From the NCBI RefSeq assembly GCF_015477805.1, contig NZ_JADLQL010000003.1:1-64000 (forward strand): a DNA stretch of 64,000 nt, in the 5' to 3' direction. A program made the position numbers and the translations under genes. The DNA comes from Nocardia flavorosea. Lineage in GTDB: Bacteria; Actinomycetota; Actinomycetes; Mycobacteriales; Mycobacteriaceae. Under the pieces are notes generated by a model that searched no databases, was not told the DNA's origin, and saw only the letters and a list, made by a program, of their open reading frames with translations. The first letter of the stretch is position 1. Each line of letters begins with the position of its first letter. Positions 18,870-28,139 of the stretch are shown piece by piece.

Positions 18870-18918
18870 TCGCGGGAGTGCGGCGGTCTGCGGGCCGCCG
18901 CGTGTGGTTCCTGGTGGC

Positions 18919-19230
18919 CTAGCGGCCGAGCCGGCCACGACCGAGCCGCAGCAGCAGCATCGCCAGCGTATGACCTTCCTGGCCCAGCTCGCTGAAGCGT
19001 TCCAGCACCTTCATCTCGCGGCTGTGCACCAGCCGGGTGCCGCCGGAAGCCATCCGGGTGCGGCCGATGATTCGCGAGATCTCCGTGCGGCGTTTGATCG
19101 CCGCCAGAATCTCCGCGTCGAGCTGGTCGATTTCCTTACGAAGCTTCTCGATCTCGGCTTCGGTCCGAGGGAGCTCCGATTCCGTGCCGGTCGTCGATTC
19201 CGACCCGGTCGCCGTGGCGGGTGTGCTCAT
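18919..19230 (-). CDS. Chorismate mutase (AroQ class, secreted signal absent)
   Basis: The 103-residue protein has the AroQ core: EIEKLRKEIDQLDAEILAAI, KRRTEISRIIGRTRMASGGT and HSREMKVLERFSELG. These carry the Arg/Lys/Glu active-site residues that convert chorismate to prephenate. It resembles the intracellular mycobacterial enzyme (Rv0948c type), which needs DAHP synthase for full activity. Two ATGs lie in tandem (19233 and 19230); the second is seven bases after GAGGAG and is preferred. The ~20 N-terminal residues are Ser/Thr-rich. The 326 bp upstream, shared with pcrA, holds promoters but no gene. Confidence 0.93.
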   Translation of the reverse strand: MSTPATATGSESTTGTESELPRTEAEIEKLRKEIDQLDAEILAAIKRRTEISRIIGRTRMASGGTRLVHSREMKVLERFSELGQEGHTLAMLLLRLGRGRLGR

Positions 19231-19506
19231 CATTCATCTCCTCGTGTCAGAACCTGGATCGCCGTCGCACCGCTTCGCGTTACCGGTCCAGAGTTCCTTC
19301 ACTGTGAAACAGACCCGATGGGTCTGGTAGTCCCGTTACCCCCTACCTGCCCCTCCCGGTCTCAGGTGCCCGGGCTGTGCTCCCGCTGTACACACAGCCG
19401 GAGCGGTTGTTTCACAAAAGGGCAAACCATGCTGCCAGTTTGCCACGCCCCGGAGGGTCTGCAAAGTCAACATTGCGTTCTCGGGGCCGGATCGGCATGA
19501 CCGTTT

Positions 19507-19522
19507 TCGTCCGAGTGTTCGA
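19507..19522 (+). promoter_or_regulatory. Candidate LexA (SOS) box upstream of pcrA
   Basis: TCGTCC-GAGT-GTTCGA matches the actinobacterial LexA consensus TCGAAC-N4-GTTCGA at 10 of 12 fixed positions, ending 34 bp before the pcrA start. One half-site is perfect and the other degenerate, so binding is plausible but unproven. Confidence 0.4.
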
Positions 19523-19556
19523 TCGAGTCGGGGCGTAGCGGTAGCGTGAACACACG

Positions 19557-22268
19557 ATGGACACCACCGCTGCAACTCGTTCGGATTCGCATTCCCGCCC
19601 CCAGCGCTCCGCTGCCGGTCGCTCGGGTTCCGGCGCGGACGAGCACGGTTCCGACGCGCCGATGCTCCCCGGTCTGGAAACGGCGGGCGCCGCGCCGCGC
19701 CCGTCCGGCGCCTCGGCGAGCAGCGGCGCGCAGGGCGGGCTCGCGGCGCTGCAGCGCCGGGTGCAGGCCGAGCAGGTCCAGCAGCGTACGGAGTCGGCGC
19801 AGCGGCGCTCCGCGGCCGCCGCCGAGCTGCTGGAAGGGCTCAATCCGCAGCAGCGCGCCGCCGTCCTGCACACCGGGCGGCCACTGTTGATCGTGGCCGG
19901 GGCGGGATCGGGTAAGACCGCCGTGCTCACCCGCCGGATCGCCTACCTGCTGGCCGAGCGTGGGGTCACGCCCGGCCAGATCCTGGCCATCACTTTCACC
20001 AACAAGGCCGCGGCGGAGATGCGGGAGCGGGTCATCGAGCTGGTCGGTCCGCGGGCCGCGAGCATGTGGGTGTCGACCTTCCACTCCAGTTGTGTGCGTA
20101 TTCTGCGCACCCAGTCGGCGCTGCTGCCCGGGATGAATTCGAATTTCTCCATCTACGACGCCGATGATTCGCGCCGGTTGCTCACGATGATCGGCCGGGA
20201 TCTGGAACTGGACCCCAAGAAGTTCACGGCGCGAATGCTGGCCACCGCCATCTCGAACCTGAAGAACGAGCTGATCGGCCCGGAACAGGCGAGTTCGGAC
20301 GCCGAATTCGAGGATGTGGAACTGCCGCGGATCGTGGCCCGCGTCTACACCGAATATCAGCGGCGGCTGCGGGCCGCGAACGCCCTGGATTTCGACGATC
20401 TCATCGGCGAGACCGTCGGCCTGCTGCAGAAACACCCGGAGGTCGCCGAGTACTACCGGCGCCGTTTCCGGCATGTGCTGGTCGACGAATACCAGGACAC
20501 CAACCACGCACAGTATGTGCTGGTACGGGAACTGGTCGGGCACGGCGCGGCGGATCCGGCCACGGCCACCGAAGCCGCCGATACCGAGGCCGGGGCCGCA
20601 GCCGCCGGATCCGGGACCGGATCGCCGGCGGGGCCGTCGGTACCGCCCAGCGAACTCTGCGTGGTCGGTGACGCCGACCAGTCCATCTACGCGTTCCGCG
20701 GCGCCACCATCCGCAATATCGAGGAATTCGAACGCGATTTCCCCGACGCCGAGACCATTCTGCTGGAACAGAACTACCGATCCACCCAGAACATCCTGAC
20801 CGCCGCCAACGCCGTGATCGCCCGCAACACGAACCGGCGCGACAAGCGTTTGTGGACCGACGCCGGTGAAGGAGAGTTGATCACCGGGTACGTCGCCGAC
20901 AACGAGCACGACGAGGCCGCGTTCGTCGCCCGGGAGATCGACCGGCTGGTGGACGCGGGGGCGGCCGGTTACTCCGATATCGCCGTGTTCTACCGGACCA
21001 ACAACAACTCCCGTGCGCTGGAGGAGATCTTCATCCGGATGGGGCTGCCGTACAAGGTGGTCGGCGGGGTCCGGTTCTACGAGCGCAAGGAAGTGCGCGA
21101 TATCGTTGCCTACCTGCGGGTACTCGAGAATCCCGATGATGCGGTGAGCCTGCGCCGGATTCTCAACACTCCGCGCCGCGGTATCGGTGACCGCGCCGAG
21201 GCATGTGTGGCCGTACACGCCGAACAGCGCGGTATCGGTTTCGCGGCGGCCCTGCGCGAAGCCGCCGCCGGTGAGGTGGCGTTGCTGAACACGCGGGCCC
21301 GCAATGCGATCGCCGGTTTCCTCATGCTGCTCGAGCAGATCCGGGCGGCGGGGGAAATGGACGAATTGGATTTCCCGGATGTCGGAGCGGTGGTCGAGGC
21401 CGTTCTGGACCGCACCGGTTATCGGGCGGAGCTGGAATCCTCGGACGATCCGCAGGACGGTGCCCGGCTCGACAACCTCAACGAACTGGTCAGCGTGGCC
21501 CGTGAATTCAGCTCGGAGGCCCGGAACGCGGTGGAGGCCGCCCGCGCCGAGGGATTCGTGCCGGAAGCGGGCGAGGGCGAACCCGAACCGGGTTCGCTGG
21601 CCGCGTTCCTGGAACGGGTCTCGCTGGTTGCCGATGCCGACCAGATTCCGGACGAAGGATCCGGCATGGTGACGATGATGACCCTGCACACGGCGAAGGG
21701 ACTGGAATTCCCTGTCGTCTTCGTCACCGGGTGGGAGGACGGGCAGTTTCCGCATCTGCGGGCGCTCGGCGACCCGGCCGAACTGGCCGAGGAGCGACGG
21801 TTGGCCTACGTGGGAATCACCCGCGCCCGCCGCCGCCTGTACCTGACCCGCGCCGTGGTGCGCTCCGCTTGGGGGCAGCCGGTGTTCAATCCGGAATCCC
21901 GGTTCCTCCAGGAGGTTCCGGACCATCTCATCGATTGGCAGCGGCTCGAGCCGAAACGTTCCTCGGCGCCCACACAGTACGGTCGCCGCCGGGGCACGGA
22001 ATCCGCCGAGGACGATTGGACCGGTGGCTGGCCCCGGGGCCGGGAATCGCGGCCCGGTCCGCGTGAGGGCCGGCCGGGTCGGGTCGCCCGCAACAATGTC
22101 GGGCTCGTGCTGGCGGTCGGTGATCGGGTCAGCGACGACAAATACGGTTTGGGCCGGGTGATCGCGGCCGACGGGTCCGGGGATATGGCCAGTGTGACGA
22201 TCGATTTCGGCAGCAACGGCAAAATCCGGCTGATCCCGAAGTTCAGTCAAACCCTGACGAAGCTCTAG
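19557..22268 (+). CDS. pcrA: ATP-dependent DNA helicase PcrA/UvrD1
   Basis: The 903-residue superfamily 1A helicase unwinds DNA 3' to 5' in nucleotide excision repair and in clearing replication blocks. After a ~90-residue low-complexity N-terminus come the Q-motif GLNPQQRAAV, Walker A VAGAGSGKTAVLTRR (~113-127), FTNKAAAEMRERV, Walker B VDEYQDTN, GDADQSIYAFRGA, LEQNYRSTQNIL, TLHTAKGLEFPVVF and RRLAYVGITRAR. The C-terminus ends with a Tudor-like RNA-polymerase-binding module (VGDRVSDDKYGLGRVI). An Ala/Gly/Pro-rich insert of ~30 residues precedes the GDADQS motif. Confidence 0.97.
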   Translation: MDTTAATRSDSHSRPQRSAAGRSGSGADEHGSDAPMLPGLETAGAAPRPSGASASSGAQGGLAALQRRVQAEQVQQRTESAQRRSAAAAELLEGLNPQQRAAVLHTGRPLLIVAGAGSGKTAVLTRRIAYLLAERGVTPGQILAITFTNKAAAEMRERVIELVGPRAASMWVSTFHSSCVRILRTQSALLPGMNSNFSIYDADDSRRLLTMIGRDLELDPKKFTARMLATAISNLKNELIGPEQASSDAEFEDVELPRIVARVYTEYQRRLRAANALDFDDLIGETVGLLQKHPEVAEYYRRRFRHVLVDEYQDTNHAQYVLVRELVGHGAADPATATEAADTEAGAAAAGSGTGSPAGPSVPPSELCVVGDADQSIYAFRGATIRNIEEFERDFPDAETILLEQNYRSTQNILTAANAVIARNTNRRDKRLWTDAGEGELITGYVADNEHDEAAFVAREIDRLVDAGAAGYSDIAVFYRTNNNSRALEEIFIRMGLPYKVVGGVRFYERKEVRDIVAYLRVLENPDDAVSLRRILNTPRRGIGDRAEACVAVHAEQRGIGFAAALREAAAGEVALLNTRARNAIAGFLMLLEQIRAAGEMDELDFPDVGAVVEAVLDRTGYRAELESSDDPQDGARLDNLNELVSVAREFSSEARNAVEAARAEGFVPEAGEGEPEPGSLAAFLERVSLVADADQIPDEGSGMVTMMTLHTAKGLEFPVVFVTGWEDGQFPHLRALGDPAELAEERRLAYVGITRARRRLYLTRAVVRSAWGQPVFNPESRFLQEVPDHLIDWQRLEPKRSSAPTQYGRRRGTESAEDDWTGGWPRGRESRPGPREGRPGRVARNNVGLVLAVGDRVSDDKYGLGRVIAADGSGDMASVTIDFGSNGKIRLIPKFSQTLTKL

Positions 22269-22302
22269 CGTAACCCCCGGTGCGGCGCGGTAGGTTTCGG
22301 AT

Positions 22303-22728
22303 ATGAAGTCCCTTGCGCAGCATCTGATGTGGTTTTTGCCGATGCTCTGGCTCGGCATGGTGCTGGCGATCTCATTCCTGGAGACGCCGCTGAAATTCCG
22401 TGCACCCGGGGTGACGACGGCGCTCGGCCTCGGTATCGGCCGGATCGTCTTCCGGGCATTGAACACGGCGGAATCGGTGCTGGCGGTGCTGCTGCTGGTG
22501 GCGGCGGTGGTGCTCGGCCCACCGGGAGGGGTCTGGGTGTGGCTGGGGATCGCTGTGGTGATCCTGCTGGTCCAGGTGGCGGTGGTGCGGCCACCACTGT
22601 CGCGGCGGTCCGACCGGGTGCTCGCCGGGGAGGAGCTACCACGTTCGACAGCGCACTACTGGTATATCGGCCTGGAACTGGCCAAAGTAATCGTTCTGAC
22701 AGGGCTGGCGATCAGCGCGGCCCCCTGA
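22303..22728 (+). CDS. Four-TM integral membrane protein of unknown function
   Basis: The 141-residue protein has hydrophobic spans at roughly 8-26, 52-70, 74-94 and 118-138, with a short RPPLSRRSDRVLAGEELP loop. No catalytic or transport motif is recognised. It begins 34 bp after pcrA on the same strand and is probably read through from it. It is convergent with the M23 gene. Confidence 0.78.
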   Translation: MKSLAQHLMWFLPMLWLGMVLAISFLETPLKFRAPGVTTALGLGIGRIVFRALNTAESVLAVLLLVAAVVLGPPGGVWVWLGIAVVILLVQVAVVRPPLSRRSDRVLAGEELPRSTAHYWYIGLELAKVIVLTGLAISAAP

Positions 22729-22795
22729 GCGCGACACCCGGATTCCCGGCGCCCTCCTGCCCGTCCCCGGGTGGAACGACGCCGGGTCGGCTCGC

Positions 22796-24193
22796 TCAGT
22801 CTCTGTTCTCGGTGAGGCTGATACCGCGGGTGGCGAGCCACGGGATCGGGTCTACCTTATCGCTCCCGTTGAGCCATACCTCGAAATGGACATGCGGGCC
22901 GGTGGAGAAACCACGATTGCCCATTGTGGCGATCTGATCGCCCGCGAGAACGTACTCGCCCACCGACACCGTGGTGGTGTCGACATGGCCGTAGACGGTG
23001 ATGGTTCCGTCGGCGTGCAGCAATCGCACCCACATCCCGAAGCCCGCTGCCGGGCCGGCGTCGATGACCTCGCCGTCGGCGACCGCATAGATGGGAGTTC
23101 CGATCGGTGCGGCGATATCGACGCCCAGATGCTGAACACCCCAGCGGGCGCCGAAGCCGGAGGTGAACGACCCAGCGGCGGTGAAATGTGCGAACAGGGG
23201 CCGGTATTTGGCCTCTTCGGCCGCCGCCAGATCCTTCGCGAACTCGGCACCGTTGGCCAGTATCTCGCCGAAGCGGCTGGTGTCGAGCGGTGCTTCGGCG
23301 GCGAGCATCTGTGGTGAATGCGGGTCGGTAGTCGCGGGTCCTTCGGTGGCCATCGACTGGGCGGCGATCTCGTGCACCGCGCCCGCGGCCTCGTAATCGG
23401 TGGCCTGCTCCGCGTTGCGCTGTTCACCGGGCGCGGCGGTGGCGCACTGTCCGGCGGCGACAACGGCGCCGGCCGCGACCGCGACCACAGCGGCCCGGCC
23501 CTTGAGCGCGGATGGTGGGGCCGCCACCCGGTGGGCGCCGCGGGAGCGGGCCGGCCGTGAGTCCTCGTGGTTCTCGGGTTTCGCCGGCCCGTTGGCCAGC
23601 GCCTCGGCGACCGTGCTGGGCCGGTCGTACGGCGCGGGGCCGGTATCGCCGGCGGGCGCGGGCTCGTCGGCCCAGGTCTGCGCCTCGGTCCAGCTCTGGT
23701 GGGTGTTCCAGTCGGGGTCGCTGTGCCAGGCGGGTTTATTGCTGCGGCTCCAGCTGTCCTCACCCTGCCAGTCGCGACCGGGCCATCCGGTGGCCTGCGG
23801 TTCGGGCCACGGTTCGGCCTGGGGGGCCGGCCAGGTGGCGCGGTGCTCCGGCCGGTCGTGTTCCGGCTCGGACCAGGTGGCGTTCCCCGGTTCGGGCCAT
23901 GCGGTGGTCTGCGGCTCGTAGGCATCCCGGCCGGTATGGGCGGTGCCGGATTCCGCCCAGCTCTGGTTGGTCGACCAGAAATCGTCGGCGGCGCTGCGCT
24001 GGGAGTCGCTGCGCTGGGAATCGGCGGCGGCGGATGCCGCGGCGGTGTTCAGCGGCCGCCTGCGGGACCGGCTGTCGCCGGGGGCGCCGAAGGCATTGAA
24101 CGGCTGGGGGGCCTCAGTGGCCGGCGCGTTGTTGCCGCGGGGCCGGCGACGGTGGCTGTTGTACTGGGCGTCCAGGGTGCCGTGGTGGTTCAT
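22796..24193 (-). CDS. Membrane-anchored M23 (LytM-type) peptidase domain protein with Trp-rich N-terminal region
   Basis: The 465-residue protein has a long soluble N-terminus, one transmembrane span (~233-254, Ala/Val-rich), and a C-terminal M23 domain. Zinc ligands are present: His355 and Asp359 in QHLGVDIAAP, and His436 in TGPHVHFEVW; YGHVD is also conserved. It should cleave or regulate cleavage of peptidoglycan cross-bridges outside the membrane. The N-terminal ~70-175 region has about 13 tryptophans spaced every 5-9 residues, mostly in W-P/S-E-P or W-x-x-x contexts. It corresponds to Rv0950c in mycobacterial order, divergent from sucCD. Confidence 0.92.
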   Translation of the reverse strand: MNHHGTLDAQYNSHRRRPRGNNAPATEAPQPFNAFGAPGDSRSRRRPLNTAAASAAADSQRSDSQRSAADDFWSTNQSWAESGTAHTGRDAYEPQTTAWPEPGNATWSEPEHDRPEHRATWPAPQAEPWPEPQATGWPGRDWQGEDSWSRSNKPAWHSDPDWNTHQSWTEAQTWADEPAPAGDTGPAPYDRPSTVAEALANGPAKPENHEDSRPARSRGAHRVAAPPSALKGRAAVVAVAAGAVVAAGQCATAAPGEQRNAEQATDYEAAGAVHEIAAQSMATEGPATTDPHSPQMLAAEAPLDTSRFGEILANGAEFAKDLAAAEEAKYRPLFAHFTAAGSFTSGFGARWGVQHLGVDIAAPIGTPIYAVADGEVIDAGPAAGFGMWVRLLHADGTITVYGHVDTTTVSVGEYVLAGDQIATMGNRGFSTGPHVHFEVWLNGSDKVDPIPWLATRGISLTENRD

Positions 24194-24500
24194 CAGCGGG
24201 TCCGCATCCGATCGGCCATCCGAAGGGTTGTACAGGAGTTACGTCCGGCGGGAGCGGGACGCGGCGGGAAGGCTGTTACCGAACGGCTCTGCGACTGCGG
24301 AGCGGTGTGCTGCGTCAAGCTGCCGTCCTCTCTTAACCTGCTCACGGGAGCAACATCACGGAGATCTCTACTCGCGCGACAACCGGATGCGCAAGCAACC
24401 ACGCTTGGGCACCGCTCGTGATCGGGCTGTGACATCGATCGGTTCGACGGTAACGAAACGATTGCGACGCGGCAAGCGGTAGGACGATTCGAAACGTTAC

Positions 24501-24516
24501 TGTGACATTGATCACG
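24501..24516. promoter_or_regulatory. CRP-family operator candidate between the M23 gene and sucCD
   Basis: TGTGACATTGATCACG matches TGTGA-N6-TCACA at 9 of 10 positions and the mycobacterial Crp pattern GTGNNANNNNNCACA except at the last base. It lies in the 619-bp divergent interval 24194-24812, 297 bp before sucC. Apart from this I see no gene or riboswitch in the interval. Confidence 0.6.
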
Positions 24517-24812
24517 TTTTATCGTTGTGATAGCTCACCACCGGAGCTGTCGCGCGGTGATGGAGGAGCCCTTTCTCCAGGGTGCTGCCCATTGCACCCC
24601 TGTGCCGGCCGGAATTCGGGAAAAAGCTACTCGCCGGTAGGCATGGCCTGCGGGTTTGGCCTCCCCGCGGGCGGGCCCGTGACATGGGCCACTTAGGATG
24701 AACGTGCCCGATCGGCCGTCCTTATGAGTGGTTAGAGTCCGAACGACCCGCTACCGACGTCGGGCCGCCAACAAAGACGTTGTCATAGCAACGCAGACGA
24801 GACGGTGAATAC

Positions 24813-25976
24813 ATGGATCTCTTCGAATATCAGGCGAAGGAGCTCTTCGTAAAGCACGGGGTGCCTTCGTCGGAAGGCCGCGTGACCGACACTGCCGAGG
24901 ACGCCCGCGCGATCGCCGCGGAAATCGGCAAGCCGGTGATGATCAAATCCCAGGTGAAGGTCGGTGGCCGCGGTAAGGCCGGTGGCGTGAAGTACGCGGC
25001 CACCCCCGAGGACGCGCTGACCCACGCGAACAACATCCTCGGGCTCGACATCAAGGGCCACATCACCAAGAAGATCCTGGTGGCCGAGGCGAAGGATATC
25101 GCCGAGGAGTACTACATCTCCTTCCTGCTGGATCGCGCGAACCGCACCTACCTGGCGATGTGCTCGGTCGAGGGCGGTATGGAGATCGAAGAGGTCGCCG
25201 CCACCAAGCCCGACCGGCTGGCCAAGGTGCCGGTCGACGCGGTCAAGGGCGTCGACCTCGCGTTCGCCCGTTCGATCGCCGAGCAGGGCCACCTGCCCGC
25301 CGAGGTGCTGGACGCCGCCGCGGTGACCATCCAGAAGCTGTGGGAGGTCTTCGTCGCCGAAGACGCCACCCTGGTCGAGGTCAACCCGCTGGTGCGCACC
25401 CCGCAGGACGAAATCCTGGCGCTCGACGGCAAAGTCACCCTGGACGAGAACGCCGACTTCCGGCACGCCGACCACGCGGAGTTCGCGGACAAGGACGCGA
25501 CCGATCCGCTGGAGCTCAAGGCCAAGGAGAACGACCTCAACTACGTCAAACTCGACGGTGAGGTCGGCATCATCGGCAACGGCGCCGGTCTGGTCATGTC
25601 GACCCTGGACGTCGTCGCTTACGCCGGTGAGAAACACAGTGGCGTGAAACCGGCCAACTTCCTCGATATCGGTGGCGGCGCCTCCGCCGAGGTGATGGCC
25701 AACGGCCTGGACGTGATCCTGAACGATTCCCAGGTGAAGAGCGTTTTCGTGAACGTCTTCGGTGGTATCACGGCGTGTGACGCAGTCGCGAACGGCATCG
25801 TGAAGGCGCTGGAGATCCTGGGCGACGAGGCGAACAAACCGCTGGTGGTCCGCCTGGACGGTAACCGGGTGGAGGAGGGTCGCAAGATCCTCGCAGAAGC
25901 CGCGCACCCGCTGGTGACGCTGGCGCAGACCATGGACGAAGGCGCCGACAAGGCCGCCGAACTCGCGGCCCGCTGA
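24813..25976 (+). CDS. sucC: Succinyl-CoA synthetase (ADP-forming) beta subunit
   Basis: The 387-residue subunit starts [18 protein letters not shown] and has the ATP-grasp region [26 protein letters not shown] and the [14 protein letters not shown] phosphate/CoA interface. With SucD it converts succinyl-CoA to succinate, making ATP in the TCA cycle. The start codon is preceded by a purine-rich AGACGGTG stretch. sucD follows after 30 bp with its own ribosome site. Confidence 0.97.
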   Translation: MDLFEYQAKELFVKHGVPSSEGRVTDTAEDARAIAAEIGKPVMIKSQVKVGGRGKAGGVKYAATPEDALTHANNILGLDIKGHITKKILVAEAKDIAEEYYISFLLDRANRTYLAMCSVEGGMEIEEVAATKPDRLAKVPVDAVKGVDLAFARSIAEQGHLPAEVLDAAAVTIQKLWEVFVAEDATLVEVNPLVRTPQDEILALDGKVTLDENADFRHADHAEFADKDATDPLELKAKENDLNYVKLDGEVGIIGNGAGLVMSTLDVVAYAGEKHSGVKPANFLDIGGGASAEVMANGLDVILNDSQVKSVFVNVFGGITACDAVANGIVKALEILGDEANKPLVVRLDGNRVEEGRKILAEAAHPLVTLAQTMDEGADKAAELAAR

Positions 25977-26006
25977 GTCGACCGCCCAGTCAAAGGACAA
26001 ACAACT

Positions 26007-26921
26007 ATGTCTATCTTCCTCAACAAGGACTCGAAGGTCATCGTCCAGGGCATCACCGGCGGCGAGGGCACCAAGCACACCGCACTGATGCTGAAGGCCG
26101 GAACCCAGGTCGTCGGCGGTGTGAACGCGCGTAAAGCGGGCACCACCGTCGCGCACACCGATAAGGACGGCAACGCGGTCGAGCTGCCCGTGTTCGCCAC
26201 CGTGGCCGAGGCCATGGAGAAGACCGGCGCCGATGTGTCCATCGCCTTCGTGCCGCCGAAGTTCTCCAAGGACGCCATCATCGAGGCCATCGACGCGGAG
26301 ATCCCGCTGCTCGTGGTCATCACCGAGGGCATCCCGGTGCAGGACACCGCCTACGCGTGGGCCTACAACGTCGAGAAGGGTGCCAAGACCCGGATCATCG
26401 GCCCGAACTGCCCCGGCATCATCACCCCCGGCGAAGCGCTGGTCGGCATCACCCCGGCCAACATCACCGGCAAGGGCCCGATCGGACTGGTTTCCAAGTC
26501 CGGCACCCTGACCTACCAGATGATGTACGAGCTCCGCGATTTCGGCTTCTCCACCTCCATCGGCATCGGTGGCGACCCGGTTATCGGCACCACCCATATC
26601 GACGCCATCGAGGCGTTCGAGAAGGACCCGGAAACCGAGCTGATCGTGATGATCGGTGAGATCGGCGGTGACGCCGAAGAGCGGGCCGCGGCCTACATCC
26701 AGGCCAATGTCACCAAGCCGGTCGTCGGTTACGTCGCCGGGTTCACCGCACCGGAGGGCAAGACCATGGGGCACGCGGGTGCCATCGTGTCCGGTTCGTC
26801 GGGTACCGCCCAGGCGAAGAAGGATGCGCTGGAAGCCGCGGGGGTGAAGGTCGGCAAGACGCCGTCCGAAACCGCCGCGCTGGCGCGCGAGATCCTGGAG
26901 AAGGCTGCGGTCAGCGCCTGA
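26007..26921 (+). CDS. sucD: Succinyl-CoA synthetase alpha subunit
   Basis: The 304-residue subunit binds CoA ([15 protein letters not shown]) and carries the phosphorylated His256 in [23 protein letters not shown] and [20 protein letters not shown] are family signatures. AAAGGACAA lies just before the ATG. It forms the heteromeric enzyme with SucC and ends the operon at a strong terminator. Confidence 0.97.
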   Translation: MSIFLNKDSKVIVQGITGGEGTKHTALMLKAGTQVVGGVNARKAGTTVAHTDKDGNAVELPVFATVAEAMEKTGADVSIAFVPPKFSKDAIIEAIDAEIPLLVVITEGIPVQDTAYAWAYNVEKGAKTRIIGPNCPGIITPGEALVGITPANITGKGPIGLVSKSGTLTYQMMYELRDFGFSTSIGIGGDPVIGTTHIDAIEAFEKDPETELIVMIGEIGGDAEERAAAYIQANVTKPVVGYVAGFTAPEGKTMGHAGAIVSGSSGTAQAKKDALEAAGVKVGKTPSETAALAREILEKAAVSA

Positions 26922-26945
26922 TCCGGTGATCCGGTACAACCCGCA

Positions 26946-26973
26946 AAGGCCGTCCGCATATGCGGACGGCCTT
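26946..26973 (+). terminator. Rho-independent terminator of sucCD
   Basis: A perfect 28-bp palindrome (aaggccgtccgcat and its complement) lies 25 bp after the sucD stop and is followed by a T-rich ctgcttt. Confidence 0.9.
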
Positions 26974-27127
26974 CTGCTTTCCGGGCTGTCCTGCGGCAAC
27001 GCCGCCCGTACGCGTCCGGGCTATCCACAGCTGGATTGTTTCGGTGATGACCTCTCCGCGTGTGTGCAGTAGCGTCAAAGGGAATTCAGCCGTCAAATAC
27101 GTATGACTCGACCTAGGAGACGACGAC

Positions 27128-28072
27128 ATGTCATACCCGACCGGGGGCTCCGGGTACAACGCACCCGTTCCGCCCGCCGTTCCGCCCAATCCCGGCCAGC
27201 CGCAGGCGGCCGGTGGTGCGAATGCCGCTGAGGCCGGCGGGAAAGGCCTGCCGTTCTTCCTGACCATCGGTGCGGCTGCCGTGGGCGTACTCGCGTTCCT
27301 GCTGGGCTTTTTGGCCTATGTGGGCGCGGACACCGATATGGATCTGCCCTCGTCGGCCGATACCAGCCTGAATCTTTGGGAGTACCAGGAAGCCTCGATC
27401 GGCGGCCTGCTGCTGATCGCGGGTCTGCTCGCCGGTCTGTCGCTGCTGCCGAAGCAGAATTGGGTCGGGGTATCCGCGGCCGTCGCGACCGGTACCTTCC
27501 TCACCATCCTGTTCCAGCTGTTCACCCTGCCCGAGGGCGCCAAGGCCGAGATCGGGCTGTACCTGATCCTGGTTCTCGCGCTGGTGCAGGCCGGTCTGGC
27601 GATCGCCGTGGTGCTCTTCGATGCGGGCATCCTGTCGCCGCCGGCCGCCCGCCCGTCCGCGCCGGCCGGTTTTCCGGCCGGTCAGCAGCAGCAGGGTTAC
27701 GGCCAGCAGCAGTACCAGGGGCAGCAGGGCTACGGCCAGCAGCAGGGTTACGGGCAGCAGTACAGCAGCGGTCAGCAGCAGCAGCCGGGGTACGCCCAGC
27801 AGGGCCAGCCGCAGGGTTACGGGCAGCAGCCGGCCTACGGGCAGCAGCAGCCGCAGCAGGCTCAGCAGCAGTACGGTCAGCAGCAGTCGCCCTACGCCGG
27901 TGCGCAGCAGCAGCAGCAGTCGCCCTATGGCCAGCCGCAGCAGCCGCCGGCCGGTTACGGTCAGCCGCAGCAGCAGCCGGGGCAGCAGGCCCAGCCGTTC
28001 GGCGGCGAACAGGGCTCCGACCCGGCGGGTGACGCCACCCGCGCCTTCCGTCAGTCCGACGACCCGAAGTGA
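27128..28072 (+). CDS. DUF5336 membrane protein with Gln/Gly/Tyr-rich tail (34-kDa antigen homologue)
   Basis: The 314-residue protein has a Pro/Gly-rich N-terminus, four transmembrane spans at ~42-62, 90-108, 117-134 and 140-165 (LPFFLTIGAAAVGVLAFLLG the first), and a long C-terminal tail. The tail is built from repeated GYGQQQ and YGQQ units (~185-300). The layout matches the mycobacterial Rv0954 antigen (DUF5336), which is also next to sucD and perM. The tail is low-complexity and probably disordered. GGAGACGACGAC precedes the ATG. The molecular role is unknown. Confidence 0.9.
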   Translation: MSYPTGGSGYNAPVPPAVPPNPGQPQAAGGANAAEAGGKGLPFFLTIGAAAVGVLAFLLGFLAYVGADTDMDLPSSADTSLNLWEYQEASIGGLLLIAGLLAGLSLLPKQNWVGVSAAVATGTFLTILFQLFTLPEGAKAEIGLYLILVLALVQAGLAIAVVLFDAGILSPPAARPSAPAGFPAGQQQQGYGQQQYQGQQGYGQQQGYGQQYSSGQQQQPGYAQQGQPQGYGQQPAYGQQQPQQAQQQYGQQQSPYAGAQQQQQSPYGQPQQPPAGYGQPQQQPGQQAQPFGGEQGSDPAGDATRAFRQSDDPK

Positions 28073-28083
28073 TCCTCGGCGCT

Positions 28084-28119
28084 CCCCGGCGCGGCGCGCC
28101 TGAAACGCCCGCGCCGGGG
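28084..28119 (+). terminator. GC-rich hairpin between the DUF5336 gene and perM
   Basis: Perfect 11-bp arms ccccggcgcgg / ccgcgccgggg (28084-28094, 28109-28119) with a 14-nt loop begin 12 bp after the DUF5336 stop. There is no T-run, so it may attenuate rather than stop transcription. Confidence 0.5.
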
Positions 28120-28139
28120 CAGCTGCCACTCTGAAAACC

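Noticed and set aside
19467..22466. Very long minus-strand open frame (about 1,000 codons) opposite pcrA
   Set aside because: It is the antisense shadow of a high-GC gene: no domain, low-complexity His/Gly/Arg/Asp-rich translation, and pcrA has all helicase motifs on the other strand.
24194..24420. Possible c-di-AMP (ydaO) riboswitch in the leader of the M23 gene
   Set aside because: Such riboswitches often precede actinobacterial wall hydrolases, but the conserved GGGGTGAATC-like and CAGCTCACCTCG-like blocks are absent on the minus strand here.
24526..24539. Second CRP-like site TGTGATAGCTCACC next to the 24501 site
   Set aside because: The half-sites are separated by four bases, not six, so it does not fit a CRP dimer.
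24783..26999. Long minus-strand frame opposite sucC and sucD
   Set aside because: Antisense of two clearly recognised genes; its translation is rich in H/G/V/D without family motifs.
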